A stretch of 64,000 nt of DNA from Venturia oleaginea (Eukaryota; Ascomycota; Dothideomycetes; Venturiales; Venturiaceae), in assembly GCA_013176395.1 (NCBI GenBank), contig JABMLP010000015.1:124001-188000 (forward strand), in the 5' to 3' direction. The notes beneath the pieces were generated by a model. It did not search any database. It saw only the letters and a program-made list of their open reading frames with translations, and was not told the origin of the DNA. This document shows, one piece after another, positions 54,204-64,000 of this stretch. Position numbers and translations under genes: made by a program. Position 1 is the first letter of the stretch; the number at the start of each line of letters is the position of its first letter.

Positions 54204-54889
54204 TCATTCATCATCACTCTCCTCCATCTCCATAGCACTTCCGTCGCTGTCTTCTTCGCCCTCTTCCTCGCGCCCACGCTTCACGCCCTTCGGCTCTTCT
54301 GGCTTGTCCTTGCTCGCTGCTGGCTCCGCTGCTGCCTTGCCAACCGCTTGCGGTGCTCCAAATACAGCTCTCTGCAAATCTGTGTGTTTGTCATTCGAAG
54401 TAGCTTTTGCTTCCTCTGGCTGTGCGAATGTGGGTATCTTAAAGGTGCCGTCGAGCTTGGCAATGGTGTCGGATTTGGTTTTGGCGTACTGGATTTTCTG
54501 CAATTAAGCAGTTAGCACTCGAAATCTTAGACAGGACGATCCAACCAACACTTACCATCGGTTTTCCAAAGAACTCAAAGCCATTCAGCGCGCGCATAGC
54601 GTTCGATGCACACTGAATGTCCTTGAATGTGACATGCGCCTGTCCACGCATTTTGGCCGTCTTAAGGGCGACAATTTCCAGAACTGGGCCGTGGGTACTA
54701 CATAAGCAGTAGAGACACCGTCGGAGATCATCTTTCTGTAGTTTGTCTGGGAGTCCGGAGAGATATAGTCTAGAGTAGTTAGCTGTGTATATCTGGTAGA
54801 GATAATCAAACTCACGTCTGATTTGGCGCGACGCTGCTCACTGCACCGCGGGCAGGAGGATGCCTCGAAGCTATCTGCGTAGAAGCCAT
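54204..54889 (-). CDS. MSL1: U2 snRNP B''/U1A-type RNA-binding protein
   Basis: Three exons, 54889..54816, 54769..54556 and 54497..54204, give 193 aa; introns are GTGAGT..CTAG and GTAAGT..GCAG with phases 2 and 0. One RRM covers residues about 25-105: QTLYLSGLPDKLQ, then AKMRGQAHVTFKDIQCA (RNP1 region) and GFEFFGKPMKIQYAKTKSD. The block YAKTKSDTIAKLDGTF is diagnostic of the U1A/U2B''/SNF family. The C-terminus is acidic (EEEGEEDSDGSAMEMEESD) and lacks the second RRM of metazoan proteins, as in yeast Msl1. It binds U2 snRNA stem-loop IV in the spliceosome. It is divergent from the DHODH gene with 128 bp between starts. Confidence 0.9.
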
Positions 54890-55017
54890 GGTGGTGAGTG
54901 GTGGGAGTTCGTGTGAAGTATGAGTGAACCAAAGAATTTAGGCTCGCCCGACAAACCGGCTCAACACCAAAAGCTGGTGCATCACCAATCACCACCACAA
55001 AACACGACCATGCTAAA
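54890..55017. promoter_or_regulatory. Divergent promoter of the U2B''-like and DHODH genes
   Basis: Only 128 bp separate two opposite start codons. No TATA box is apparent. Confidence 0.55.
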
Positions 55018-56808
55018 ATGACAATACGAACCCCTCCAGTGCGGCTCCTACGCCAGGCAACTCGGCCAACGATTCACGGTGCCTCCTTACATGCCACCAG
55101 AAATACCTCTACATCCTCGAACCCGCCTCTGAACCGAGCTCGCAACTTTATATACGGTTCTGCTGCGGTTGCAGCTGTGTCTCTTGGCTTCCTATACGTT
55201 ACCGACACTCGTGCCTCAATACACGAACACATAGCGCCTCCAGTCCTCCGGTTACTGTACCCCGATGCTGAAGACGCCCACCACGCCGGCACCCGTGCCC
55301 TGAAAGAACTCTACACATTCGGCGCACATCCTCGGGAACGCGGAGCAGGAGATTCAGATGGAAAACTATGCATTGAGGCTTTTGGTCACGTCCTGGCAAA
55401 TCCAATTGGAATATCAGGAGGGCTGGACAAAAATGCAGACATTCCCGATCCTCTCTTTGCTTTGGGACCAGCTGTGGTTGAGGTCGGAGGAATAACACCT
55501 TTGCCGCAGGCAGGCAACCCACAGCCACGAGTTTTCCGAATTGCCAGTCAAAATGCCTTGATCAACCGGTATGGCTTGAACTCGGAAGGCGCAGATGTTG
55601 TGGCTATGCGATTAAGGCAGAGGGTGCGAGAGTACGCATATTCACATGGCTTTGGCATCGACGAAATTGCGGAAAGGCTTGTACTTGATGGCCAGACTGG
55701 AGTACCACCCGGATCACTTGTTCCTGGCCGCCTTCTCGCTGTTCAGATCGCAAAGAACAAACTCACGTCCGATACAGATTTGGACGCTGTAGTATGGGAT
55801 CACGTGTACTGCGTTGATCGATTGGGCAAATACGCAGACATCTTGGTCGTCAATGTCTCGAGTCCAAATACACCAGGACTGCGATCACTTCAATCTAGGA
55901 AGCCCTTGACGCAAATCCTATCCGCAGTCGTGGATGCTGCCAATGCAGTGGATAGGAAGACTAAACCAGTCGTCATGGTCAAAGTGTCACCGGACGAAGA
56001 CTCCGAAACTCAAATTCAAGGAATCGTTGATGCTGTCTATGAATCTGGGGTTGGTGGTGTGATCGTCGGAAACACCACGATGGAAAGACCATTTGCCATT
56101 CCAGCTGGCTACATATTACCAGAAAAGGATAGACGAGCACTACTCGAGAGCGGCGGATACAGCGGTCCACAGCTATTCTCTAGGACAAAAGACCTAGTCG
56201 CCAAGTACAGAAAAGCATTAGACGAAGGTCCAAGCGAAGACATTCCAGAACCACCACCTTCAAGATCAAGCAAACCCGCCGCGATTCCAGCATCAAGCGC
56301 AACTGATCATCCCGAATCTTCCGTGGTGGAGAAAATCGAGGCTTCAGTAAAAAGGGACGAAGCCAACTTCAAACCAATAGACGACAAGTCGGCAACAGGT
56401 CAAGGCGATCGAGGTCGCGAGCTCCACACTGGTCTTGAGCTTCCTGAGCGTTCATCGGAAAGTCATCCCATCATCCAGTTACCGGAACGAAACAATCCAT
56501 TATCTCCTTCTGACCAAAAGTCTTCCGATGTTCCAGCGCCAGTGGCCATCAACACACAAACACCGTCTGAGCACTCCGATCCTGCTCCCGCGCCTCAAGT
56601 TTTTAGACGAAGCAAAGCCCTTGCCACAGCACCAAAGGTCATTTTTGCCTCTGGAGGCATCACGACTGGCGAACAAGCATTGGAAGTCTTGAATGCGGGA
56701 GCTAGTGTTGCTATGATGTATACTGGTATTGTATACGGTGGCGTCGGAACAGTCGGTCGCGTCAAGTCGGAGATGAGAAAAGCAATCGATGGTCAGAGCA
56801 AGAACTAG
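55018..56808 (+). CDS. URA9: Dihydroorotate dehydrogenase (class 2, mitochondrial)
   Basis: A single exon encodes 596 aa. The Arg/Thr/Ser-rich N-terminus is a mitochondrial presequence, followed by one membrane segment (AAVAAVSLGFLYVT), as expected for the quinone-linked class 2 enzyme of the inner membrane. Signatures include NPIGISGGLDKNAD, VEVGGITPLPQAGNPQPRVF, LINRYGLNSEGAD, VNVSSPNTPGLRSLQ with the catalytic Ser, and ASGGITTGEQAL plus AGASVAMMYTGIVYGG at the FMN phosphate site. It oxidises dihydroorotate to orotate in pyrimidine synthesis. A low-complexity insert of about 130 residues (nt about 56230-56630, rich in Pro, Ser and Glu) lies between the LFSRTKDLV helix and the FMN-phosphate strand. 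Without it the length would match the usual enzyme. Confidence 0.94.
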   Translation: MTIRTPPVRLLRQATRPTIHGASLHATRNTSTSSNPPLNRARNFIYGSAAVAAVSLGFLYVTDTRASIHEHIAPPVLRLLYPDAEDAHHAGTRALKELYTFGAHPRERGAGDSDGKLCIEAFGHVLANPIGISGGLDKNADIPDPLFALGPAVVEVGGITPLPQAGNPQPRVFRIASQNALINRYGLNSEGADVVAMRLRQRVREYAYSHGFGIDEIAERLVLDGQTGVPPGSLVPGRLLAVQIAKNKLTSDTDLDAVVWDHVYCVDRLGKYADILVVNVSSPNTPGLRSLQSRKPLTQILSAVVDAANAVDRKTKPVVMVKVSPDEDSETQIQGIVDAVYESGVGGVIVGNTTMERPFAIPAGYILPEKDRRALLESGGYSGPQLFSRTKDLVAKYRKALDEGPSEDIPEPPPSRSSKPAAIPASSATDHPESSVVEKIEASVKRDEANFKPIDDKSATGQGDRGRELHTGLELPERSSESHPIIQLPERNNPLSPSDQKSSDVPAPVAINTQTPSEHSDPAPAPQVFRRSKALATAPKVIFASGGITTGEQALEVLNAGASVAMMYTGIVYGGVGTVGRVKSEMRKAIDGQSKN

Positions 56809-58214
56809 AGTTGGTCTTTGGGATTTAGATATATGCAGTAGTCATGTTTGTATGAAAAGGAAATGTGTATATGTATATTAAATATTGGGTAAGTGGAAGG
56901 TCTAGGGCTGCCTCATTATTCCAATATTCTCCCTTGATATCGTGTTTAACTGGCAGTTCCGGGTTCGTCGATTTTGGTATTATGAGGATAGGCTCGTTTT
57001 GCTTCCCACCGGAGGTGCTTACCAGACATAGGATCAAAACCCAAAGGACAATCACGGACACAGCCATCATTACACGATAACTCGGCTTCGAGCACCTCTG
57101 GAACAACTCTTTGTGCATCATCCAGGACTCGAAGGAAGACAAGAATAAGGAGACGGTGAGTACGCCTAGCATACTAGAGTTGGGAGCTGAATTATAGGCC
57201 GGCGCTTACATATTAAAGAAACGTCAGCGATCACTGGATGAGAGAATGGCTAGTTGGTCAATATGTGGCGTGAAAGTCGTTTGGAATGGCAGCGAGAAGA
57301 TGACAAAACACAGCAGGCCATATCTGATGACCTACTTTTGGTCAGGGTCTCACCTTCAATCTTTGCTAAAAGAAGGCCAATCGACCATCACTCCTGATAT
57401 TCAAGGTGCACAAAGACAAGAGTTGTTGTCACATCTTCCCAGAAACTCTCCCGAAAATCACCTTCCACGATGCGCCGTTTCCCAAGGCTGAAGACCAGAT
57501 CTCACATCGAACACCGAACAAACTTCTCGTCCGTCAATGATCCCAAATCCCCATGGACATGATTGGCCACAAAACGCCACTCGATTGCGCCGGACGGACC
57601 AAATTGTCCCAAATCCGCTTAGCAAGCTGACATTGCTGACTTCACAATTCGAACCCAAGCAAACTTAAACCCCCTTTCCCTGCGTAACAACAGGTTCACT
57701 TCTGAGTCACTGAGTCAAGAGCATGATGATACTGCCTCAATAAATACCGTGATTGGTTGTTCCATGGACGATATTGTTGCATCCGGCATGTGTTCTCATC
57801 GCGACCGAACCGTTCTGATTATACCGGTGTCTCTATTATGGATGCCAAGACTGCGTATCTCACACCTGCAGATACGTCCTACCTAGCCTTACGCCTTAAA
57901 CCTTTCCCACACCGCAGAACACCGCAGAACGCACGGACTCAGATCTCCCTTTTTGATTTCACCCCTTGTGTCTTTCCAGTCATATCCAATCGTTATGCTG
58001 TGATATCTTAACAGCGGACGAAAATACCGTCCCGGTGGTATGACGGCGTTAGTAGCTGAATAATCATCGGAATCTTGTTCAAGGGGACTCCGTGATTCTA
58101 CGAGGCCGCGAGAAGGGTAGGAGCATTGGTCAGCAAACTGTTTGCTTATAAGTTTATATCACTCAGTCTTCCCTTTCATTGTTCTCCATTTCAAGATCTT
58201 TGACAACCTAGAAA
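56809..58214. other. Intergenic region, no confident gene
   Basis: About 1.4 kb between DHODH and the MFS gene. A minus-strand frame at 56825..57172 encodes 115 residues with one hydrophobic segment (VMMAVSVIVLWVLILCLV) and could be a small membrane protein, but nothing else supports it. The MFS promoter has TTATAAG near 58146. Confidence 0.4.
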
Positions 58215-60083
58215 ATGGCCGACCAGAAAACCCTCTACACAGGTGTGGCACCAATTCCACCACAACAACAGGGAGCAGTCACACCTTCAGATATGAGTTT
58301 CATCGACGAGAAAGAGCAGCGTCACCACAGCGATGAGGAAAAGGAGGATGTTCCAAAGGAGCTGGAACGAGTGGAATCTTCGGTGTATCCCTCGGGATTG
58401 AAGATGTTCTCGATTCTGCTGGGAGTTGTTCTCACCATGTTTCTCGTTGCACTGGACATGACAATCGTAGCCACAGCGATTCCGAAAATTACCGATACGT
58501 TCCGCTCGCTTGATGATGTTGGATGGTATGGAAGTGCGTTTTTCCTCACTGTGGCTGCTTTCCAGGCTACATGGGGAAAAGGATACAAGTACTTTCCACT
58601 CAAGGTAGGTTATTCTGCTCTGGTGCCCTGACTTATGCTTACATATCATGCCTAGACAACATTCCTCGCGGCCATTGCTGTCTTCGAGATCGGCAGTCTC
58701 ATTTGCGCCGTTGCTAAGAACTCCACCACGTTGATTGTCGGAAGAGCCATTGCAGGCGCGGGTGGTGCCGGGATTGCTTCAGGCGCATACACAATTATTG
58801 CGTTCAGTGCAAAGCCATCTCAGGCTGGGGCTTTCACTGGTATCCTCGGTGCCGTCTACGCTGTCGCAAGCGTTGTTGGACCTTTGCTCGGAGGTGTCTT
58901 TACCGACAACCTCTCATGGCGCTGGTGGTGAGTACATTCTCCCACTCTACGACCCAGCCACATGCTAATGATCAACCAGCTTCTATATCAACCTGCCCAT
59001 CGGCGGCGCATCCGCCTTCATCATTCTCTTCTTCTTCCAGACACCTAAAGCAGCGAAACCAGTGGAAGCCTCATTGAAAGAGAAATTCCTGCAGATGGAT
59101 CTTCCAGGTACATTCATCCTCATGGCATCCTTCACCTGCTTGATTCTTGCTCTCCAGTGGGGTGGTGTCTCCAAAGCATGGGGCTCCTCAGAAGTCATCG
59201 GCACACTAGTTGGCTTCGTGCTCATCCTCATCCTCTTCATCGGCACGCAGATCTGGCAAGGTGACCGCGCACTCATCGTCCCTCGTTTGATGAAGCAGAA
59301 GACAATCGCTCTCCTCAGTGTCTGGCAAGTGTTCAACAGCGGCATGTTCCTGTTGCTGATGTACTACCTTCCCATTTACTTCCAGGTTGTCTCGGGTGTG
59401 TCGGCTAGTAAATCTGGAGTTCGAAATCTGCCATATATTCTTGGTGTTGCTCTCATGACTATTGTCTCGGGAGTAGGAATCACGGTGACAGGATACTTTC
59501 TTCCATTCATGCTGGTTGGAACAGTATGCGGTGTCATTGGCAGTGGACTTCTTTACACGTTGGGCGTCAACTCCCCGAGCTCACAATGGATTGGATATCA
59601 AGCTCTTGCTGGTATGTATCCATTTCTTATTATGCCCCATTGACATGCTAACATGTTTTCGAAGGAATCGGTGTAGGCCTCGGTATCCAAATCCCCATCA
59701 TCGTCTCGCAAGCAATTTCCCTCCCCGAAGACATATCCTCAATCACCGCAATCATGATCTTCTTCCAGACAATCTCCGGCGCCATCTTCGTCTCGGTCGG
59801 TCAAAGTCTTTTCGCCAATAAGCTCATTCAAACTGTTCCAATGGTTCTTCCGGGTGTCGATCCAAAGTTAGTTATCGCGACTGGTGCAACTGAGCTTAGG
59901 GAAGTTTTTAGTTCGAGTGAACTGCCGGGTATCATTGCGAGCTACATGGCTGGGTTGAAAGATGCCTATACGCTAAGTATAGCATTGGCTGGCCTAGCTG
60001 TGGTTGTTTCTGTTGTCGCGATCGTGATTGATTGGAGACGGCTTGGAGAGCATGAGAAGAAGCAGATGGGCGGCGCTGCCTAG
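58215..60083 (+). CDS. MFS transporter, DHA14 (14-TMS) drug/toxin exporter type
   Basis: Four exons, 58215..58604, 58656..58927, 58980..59611 and 59665..60083, give 570 aa; all junctions keep frame. A hydrophilic ~70-residue N-terminus precedes about 14 membrane segments. Family motifs are [15 protein letters not shown] in TM1 (the lDxTIV motif), [20 protein letters not shown] and [20 protein letters not shown] (motif C, the antiporter signature), and [12 protein letters not shown]. These transporters are proton antiporters of the plasma membrane that export drugs and secondary metabolites. No biosynthetic cluster lies beside it in this window, so a general resistance role is more likely than a cluster-specific one. 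Substrate unknown. Confidence 0.92.
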
Positions 60084-61118
60084 GCAGCAGTACTGGGAGA
60101 AGCAGCCTCAGGTCTTGTCGCGATGTACGAGACCAATAATAGTAGCACATTGTGTAATCAGTATCTGAAACTATGGGCTTTGACCTGCCAGGCTTCATGC
60201 AATCTTTAGATATGGCGCTGGCTCGATCAAGCCTGGTGCTGGCCAATGGTATTTGGCGCAGATTCGTCCACGTACATTTCCTGCTCATCTTCGGCGTAAG
60301 ACTCCGGATACATCATCTCAGGGTCTGTTCTTTTGGCGAGAATATGGTTGGATCTGCCGGGATCTGCTATATTATAGTGGTTGCATTCTTTTCAACTTCC
60401 CTCAATTCCGTATCAGGTTCGAGATCTGTTAGTAATTAGATGAATCTAACGGTAATTCCTATTAAGATGTGTTAGATTGCTGAGGCTATCTTTTACTCTA
60501 TCGGTAATCTATTTTAAAGCTAGGTAAGGTTGAATCTATACCTGTTACGCTGAACGAGCAAAACAGAGTTATTCGGAAGTAGATTCAACACGAACTTAAC
60601 GATAGGAGCCGATGAACAGAACGAGTGTCACCCTGTGACTTGACTGTATTGACTGAGGAGGTTAAGTACACCGTAGCATCTGCATGCATATGTGCATGTC
60701 AATGCATTCCTTGGCATCTATCACGTGCATCATGCCTGAGGTATCAAGGACTGGCATGCCACTGTTCAACAATACCTTAGATAACTTCTATATCTGAAAA
60801 TTCTACTTATCTACCGCCGTGATATTATGTTCCTACAACGTAGACTCCATACCACGGCGTAGACTTAATACTGCCTAAGTAAGCCACTCTTTATGTATAA
60901 GGATAGGGACTTAATAAACATTACGAGATTCAAGCCAGCGTCTTTAGGTATAGAAGGTAAAGCGTAGAGACTCTAGGAGTTTTGAGTACACTGAAAAGGT
61001 CAGAAAGATTGATAATATACTGAATATTTTAGGAATTCCTGAGATTGGCAATCTCCGCTATACTTCTACAGCGGTAGCCCTACATCAAAAACACCATATT
61101 GTAGGGGCGATTAAATTC
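60084..61118. repeat. AT-rich degenerate block, possible RIP-affected repeat remnant
   Basis: From about 60420 to 61060 the sequence becomes AT- and TpA-rich, with words such as TTAGATGAATCTAACGG and TTTACTCTATCGG. It has no open frame of size. This look is typical of old repeats mutated by repeat-induced point mutation. No terminal repeats or transposase remnants can be seen. Confidence 0.35.
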
Positions 61119-62069
61119 TTAAAAGAACACGCCCTCATCGAGTTTCTGCTGGAGCGCTAACAGTTCCTCACTTCTCTCGAAATCTCGTGCGTTCCCATGA
61201 CCTGGCCAATGACCCCAAGCGTCACCAATGTCAACCAACGGAAGTCTCGGTCGATGCTCCCAACGTTCTCCACATGCTCCAGTCGCGAGATGTTTGTAGT
61301 TCCGTGGATAGAGAATGCTGGGAGTAACTGCCCGGACAGACACAGGTCCCTTTGGCAAATCAATATCGACAATGTTGACCCATCCACAGTAATTGCCTCG
61401 CCACGATTCTGGGTCGCTCTGATACGCAAGTACGCTCTCCATAGCTGGCTCGTCCACGTATATAAAATATGAATATCGAGGACTCGTCAAATATGCTGGT
61501 GCAAATTTGTTGACCTGAACACTGTGAATACGATGAAGGAGATCGGCATCTCCATTGTACTCTTGATGTTCTTCCCCCCGCAGCTCAGTCCTGATCTCAT
61601 CAGAGTGGATCCAGTCCTCGAAGTGCTCACGCACATTGACAAGATCATCGCTTCGAAAACGAGCCTCATCTTCTCGGACATCAAAAGCCAAAGTCGCGTC
61701 CAGCTTTGGATCCTCGATGGTTTGACACCTTCCCATAGCCTCAAAGACTTCCATGAATCGCGCCCATTTTGCATCGTCGTTGTAAGTGCAGCGATAAATG
61801 ATGAAGCCCCATTTCTTCTGACTTAGCCACCGTTGAGCTTGATCTTCTCTGATATCTGCGGCGCGCCCTGCAACTGGATGCTCGTCATCCGAATCGGAAA
61901 TATCGAAATCGGCTGAGTCTGGAGTCTTTGGGCGGTCTGAGTCGCCTTCCCATCCCTCTTCACGCTCATATTGATCTTGATACGCGGGCTCGAAGTCTGG
62001 AAACTCAGGCTCTGGCGAATATCCTCTTTGATATGCATTTGGATCCAGCCCAGCATGCGGGGACGCCAT
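61119..62069 (-). CDS. Unnamed fungal protein of the 'IYRxTY' family
   Basis: A single exon gives 316 aa from the ATG at 62069 (MASPHAGLDPNAYQRGYSPE); an in-frame Met lies eight codons upstream. The first ~95 residues are acidic and Pro-rich. The globular part contains KKWGFIIYRCTYNDDAKWAR, then YSYFIYVDEPAMESVLAY and GWVNIVDIDLPKG. These three blocks occur in the same order in the broken gene at 14898..16983, so the two are members of one family common in filamentous ascomycetes. No catalytic motif is evident, and I propose no function. The basic layout is an alpha-beta domain of about 200 residues. Confidence 0.7.
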   Translation of the reverse strand: MASPHAGLDPNAYQRGYSPEPEFPDFEPAYQDQYEREEGWEGDSDRPKTPDSADFDISDSDDEHPVAGRAADIREDQAQRWLSQKKWGFIIYRCTYNDDAKWARFMEVFEAMGRCQTIEDPKLDATLAFDVREDEARFRSDDLVNVREHFEDWIHSDEIRTELRGEEHQEYNGDADLLHRIHSVQVNKFAPAYLTSPRYSYFIYVDEPAMESVLAYQSDPESWRGNYCGWVNIVDIDLPKGPVSVRAVTPSILYPRNYKHLATGACGERWEHRPRLPLVDIGDAWGHWPGHGNARDFERSEELLALQQKLDEGVFF

Positions 62070-62630
62070 AATGATGCAGTCGCTTCGACTCAATGCGTGT
62101 ATGAGTGCAGGAGACGGGTGATGAAGATGAGGGAATGGAAGCTTTCAGGAGAGACAACACGAGTCCGATACGTGTCATCCATGATGAACAATAAATTATT
62201 ATGATCGCGACACGTTTCAAACACTTTTGAGATGCTCTTGATCACCACTGTTCTGACTGCTGCACCGGGAACCATTAGCGATCTTGTTCTTGGACATCCA
62301 CTGGCTCTTCCTCACCTCAAATCAGAACAAGACAGCAGCCGTGTTCATCCACAAGCTTTGGATGGAAATGAAAGAAGAACAAGAAAGCTCATCTTCTCCA
62401 TAGAACGAACATCCCGGCCCTCTATATCTCCGATGCGGCCTTTTCTTCCATCTCCGAATAGCCGACAACCGAAGAACGACCATCACAGTTCTGTCTGTAT
62501 GTTTGAAGTATATACTATCACGAGCCATGACCTGAGAACAGCCATTGCTCTTGCCTCGTAGAACTATCCAACACGCCTTCTCAACAACCACAGCGACCTC
62601 GCCTTGTATTTGATCTCTCACCGTTCCAGG
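62070..62630. other. Divergent intergenic region
   Basis: A 561-bp gap between the start codons of the IYRxTY-family gene (minus) and the kelch gene (plus). The frame at 62232..62561 has no domain and is not called. Confidence 0.45.
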
Positions 62631-63867
62631 ATGCCGAAAATCTCAATTCAATGGCAACAAGTTGCCTCTTCAGATGAAATCCGCCGTTCTTCACAGACCA
62701 TTGCAGTGCAGGATGATGGGACATTGTCCATTTTTGGTGGAGAGATCCTACCCCGCGAACCAGTCGACAACAAAGTCTACAGCCTCAGCCTCACGCAATC
62801 CAATGGTAAGGCCTTGAAACCGACGAGTCTGGTTATTTCATAGCAGTTTTCCAACTCGGCAGCTCTATCGCTACCTCTCTGGCAAATTCTCATAACCAAA
62901 TTGCCAGAAATTTAGCCATCTCGATTTCGAATCAGGGGAGTACAAGCCATGTTGAGGGTATTTGTTGAGGCTTCTTTAGCATGTTGCATGCCTTGAAGGT
63001 ATGACAAGTATGCTGATTGACAAACCAGCAACAATCTCAACGCAAGATGCCTCATCCGTCGCACCATCACCCCGTGTAGGTTCAGCCTCAACAACACTCA
63101 ACAACAAAACCTACCTCTTCAGCGGCCGAGGCGGCGTCGACATGGCTCCAATTTACGAAAGCGGGAGCCTATGGTGTTATGATCACACCAGCCATTCCTG
63201 GTCCTCCATCAGCCCAGCAGATCCCTCACGTGCTTACCCAGAAGCCCGTTCCTACCACTCCATGACCACAGACAGCAGAGATGCGATCTACCTCCATGCC
63301 GGCTGTCCCGAAAAAGGTCGACTGAACGACCTCTGGGCCTTTCTATTCAGCACGCGGAAATGGATTCGTCTCGCCTCAGCCCCAGGAAAAGGAATGGGCG
63401 GAACTAGTATCACTTTCTGTCCGTCAGGCGATTGTCTATACCGTATGAACGGCTTTGACGGGACCTCGGAGTGTGGCGGTTCGATCGATCTCTATCAGCC
63501 CGAAAAGGATTCGTGGAGCACAAAATCGTTCAAAGCTGATGGAACATCTGGTCCCGAGGCGAGAAGTGTTTCGACTTTGTTGTGTGTCCAAGTTGAAGGG
63601 AAATGCTACGTTGTCACTGCATTCGGCGAACACGATCCCAGCTCCCTCGGTCACGCTGGCGCAGGAAAGATGCTTCGAAATGTATGGGCTTGGGACACAA
63701 AAGATGAGATCTGGTACGAGGTTGCGCAAGAAGGTGGATCGCCAGCACCGAGGGGCTGGTTCGCAGCTCAAAATGATGTAGATGGTTCCATCGTCGTCCA
63801 CGGAGGTCTTGCTGAGGACAACACGAGGTTGGGTGATGTATGGATTGGGAAGCTCCAGGTTGAGTAA
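62631..63867 (+). CDS. Kelch-repeat beta-propeller protein
   Basis: Two exons, 62631..62805 and 63029..63867, give 337 aa; the intron is unusually long (223 bp, GTAAGG..CCAG) and carries a foldback repeat. Kelch-type blades are visible as GG or G followed by a spaced Tyr/Trp: SIFGGEILPREPVDNKVYSL, YLFSGRGGVDMAP, LHAGCPEKGRLNDLWAF, RMNGFDGTSECGGSIDLYQP, FGEHDPSSLGHAG with NVWAWD, and VHGGLAEDNTRLGDVW. That is about six blades filling the whole protein. There is no BTB or other domain. Proteins of this size resemble fungal galactose oxidase/kelch and nitrile-specifier-like beta-propellers; enzymatic activity cannot be inferred. Confidence 0.85.
62870..62930. repeat. Foldback repeat, copy E (in the kelch gene intron)
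   Basis: The left arm CTGGCAAATTCT and right arm AAATTGCCAGAAATTT pair with one or two mismatches. CATCTCGATTTCGA follows the right arm. Confidence 0.6.
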
Positions 63868-64000
63868 CTCTCTCATCCCATGAATGTGGTAGTCATTCTG
63901 CAGTCTCGCGATTCCAGATCGATGTGTATCATCTTCTGGCGGTATCTAAATACTGAATTCCCAGAAATTGGTATGGTCAATCTGAAATTATCACGCTCTA
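63868..64000. other. Window end, 3' flank of the kelch gene
   Basis: A weak foldback-like word (GAATTCCCAGAAATTGG) lies at about 63956. The sequence is otherwise unremarkable and cut by the window edge. Confidence 0.4.

Noticed and set aside
56825..57172. Minus-strand 115-codon frame with one membrane segment
   Set aside because: Only a single hydrophobic stretch supports it; it overlaps the DHODH 3' flank.
58215..60083. Transporter of a secondary-metabolite gene cluster
   Set aside because: No polyketide synthase, NRPS, terpene cyclase or tailoring enzymes in the flanks.
1..64000. tRNA, rRNA or CRISPR features
   Set aside because: No cloverleaf with consistent arms, no rRNA-like segment and no regularly spaced repeats were seen on either strand by eye; a tRNAscan run would be decisive for tRNAs.

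Overview
This window is nuclear DNA of a filamentous ascomycete (Pezizomycotina). Genes are split by short introns of about 45-80 bp with GT..AG ends and CTAAC/CTAAT-like branch sites. They lie on both strands without operons. The core genes (ERG12, BUD23, SVP26, ADE1, THR4, a U2B''-like gene, URA9-type DHODH, CWF23) read like Pezizomycotina orthologues. The number of 2EXR-like (F-box-like) gene copies makes a Leotiomycete/Helotiales-type genome a reasonable guess, but that is inference.

Layout. 0-14 kb: a secreted cutinase, a C2-domain protein, mevalonate kinase, an unrecognised three-exon gene with a coding minisatellite, and a SAM-plus-HMG-box DNA-binding protein. 14.9-20 kb: a gene that cannot be read without frame changes, then a 2EXR-like relic. 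21-23 kb: divergent BUD23 and SVP26. 23.3-25 kb: more broken 2EXR-like fragments. 25.8-30.9 kb: a promoter with a TATA box and a short interrupted ORF, then a tyrosine-recombinase retrotransposon (DIRS/Ngaro type) on the minus strand, abutting a 5'-truncated BRCT-HRDC relic. 31.3-39.5 kb: ADE1, a CFEM-type small secreted protein, threonine synthase, a CobW/ZNG1-type GTPase and a SET-domain gene. 40.2-43.7 kb: a relic and a decayed Fot1/pogo transposon. 44-48.4 kb: CWF23-type J protein, a frameshifted 2EXR-like gene and a class I heme peroxidase. 50-53.3 kb: a methyltransferase fragment and three 2EXR-like genes, two of them a tandem pair. 54.2-64 kb: U2B''-like snRNP protein, DHODH, an MFS exporter, an AT-rich degenerate block, a protein related to the broken gene at 15-17 kb, and a kelch protein.

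The housekeeping genes cover unrelated pathways (sterol, purine, pyrimidine and threonine synthesis, ribosome maturation, splicing, secretion) and do not form a cluster. Several sit as tight divergent pairs (BUD23/SVP26, U2B''/DHODH, THR4/CobW). The accessory material between them is the unusual part: a nearly complete YR retrotransposon, whose type is in my recollection very rare in Ascomycota, a dispersed ~65-bp foldback repeat, and a set of decayed 2EXR-like copies. All splice sites were read by eye and checked only by frame consistency. No database search was possible.
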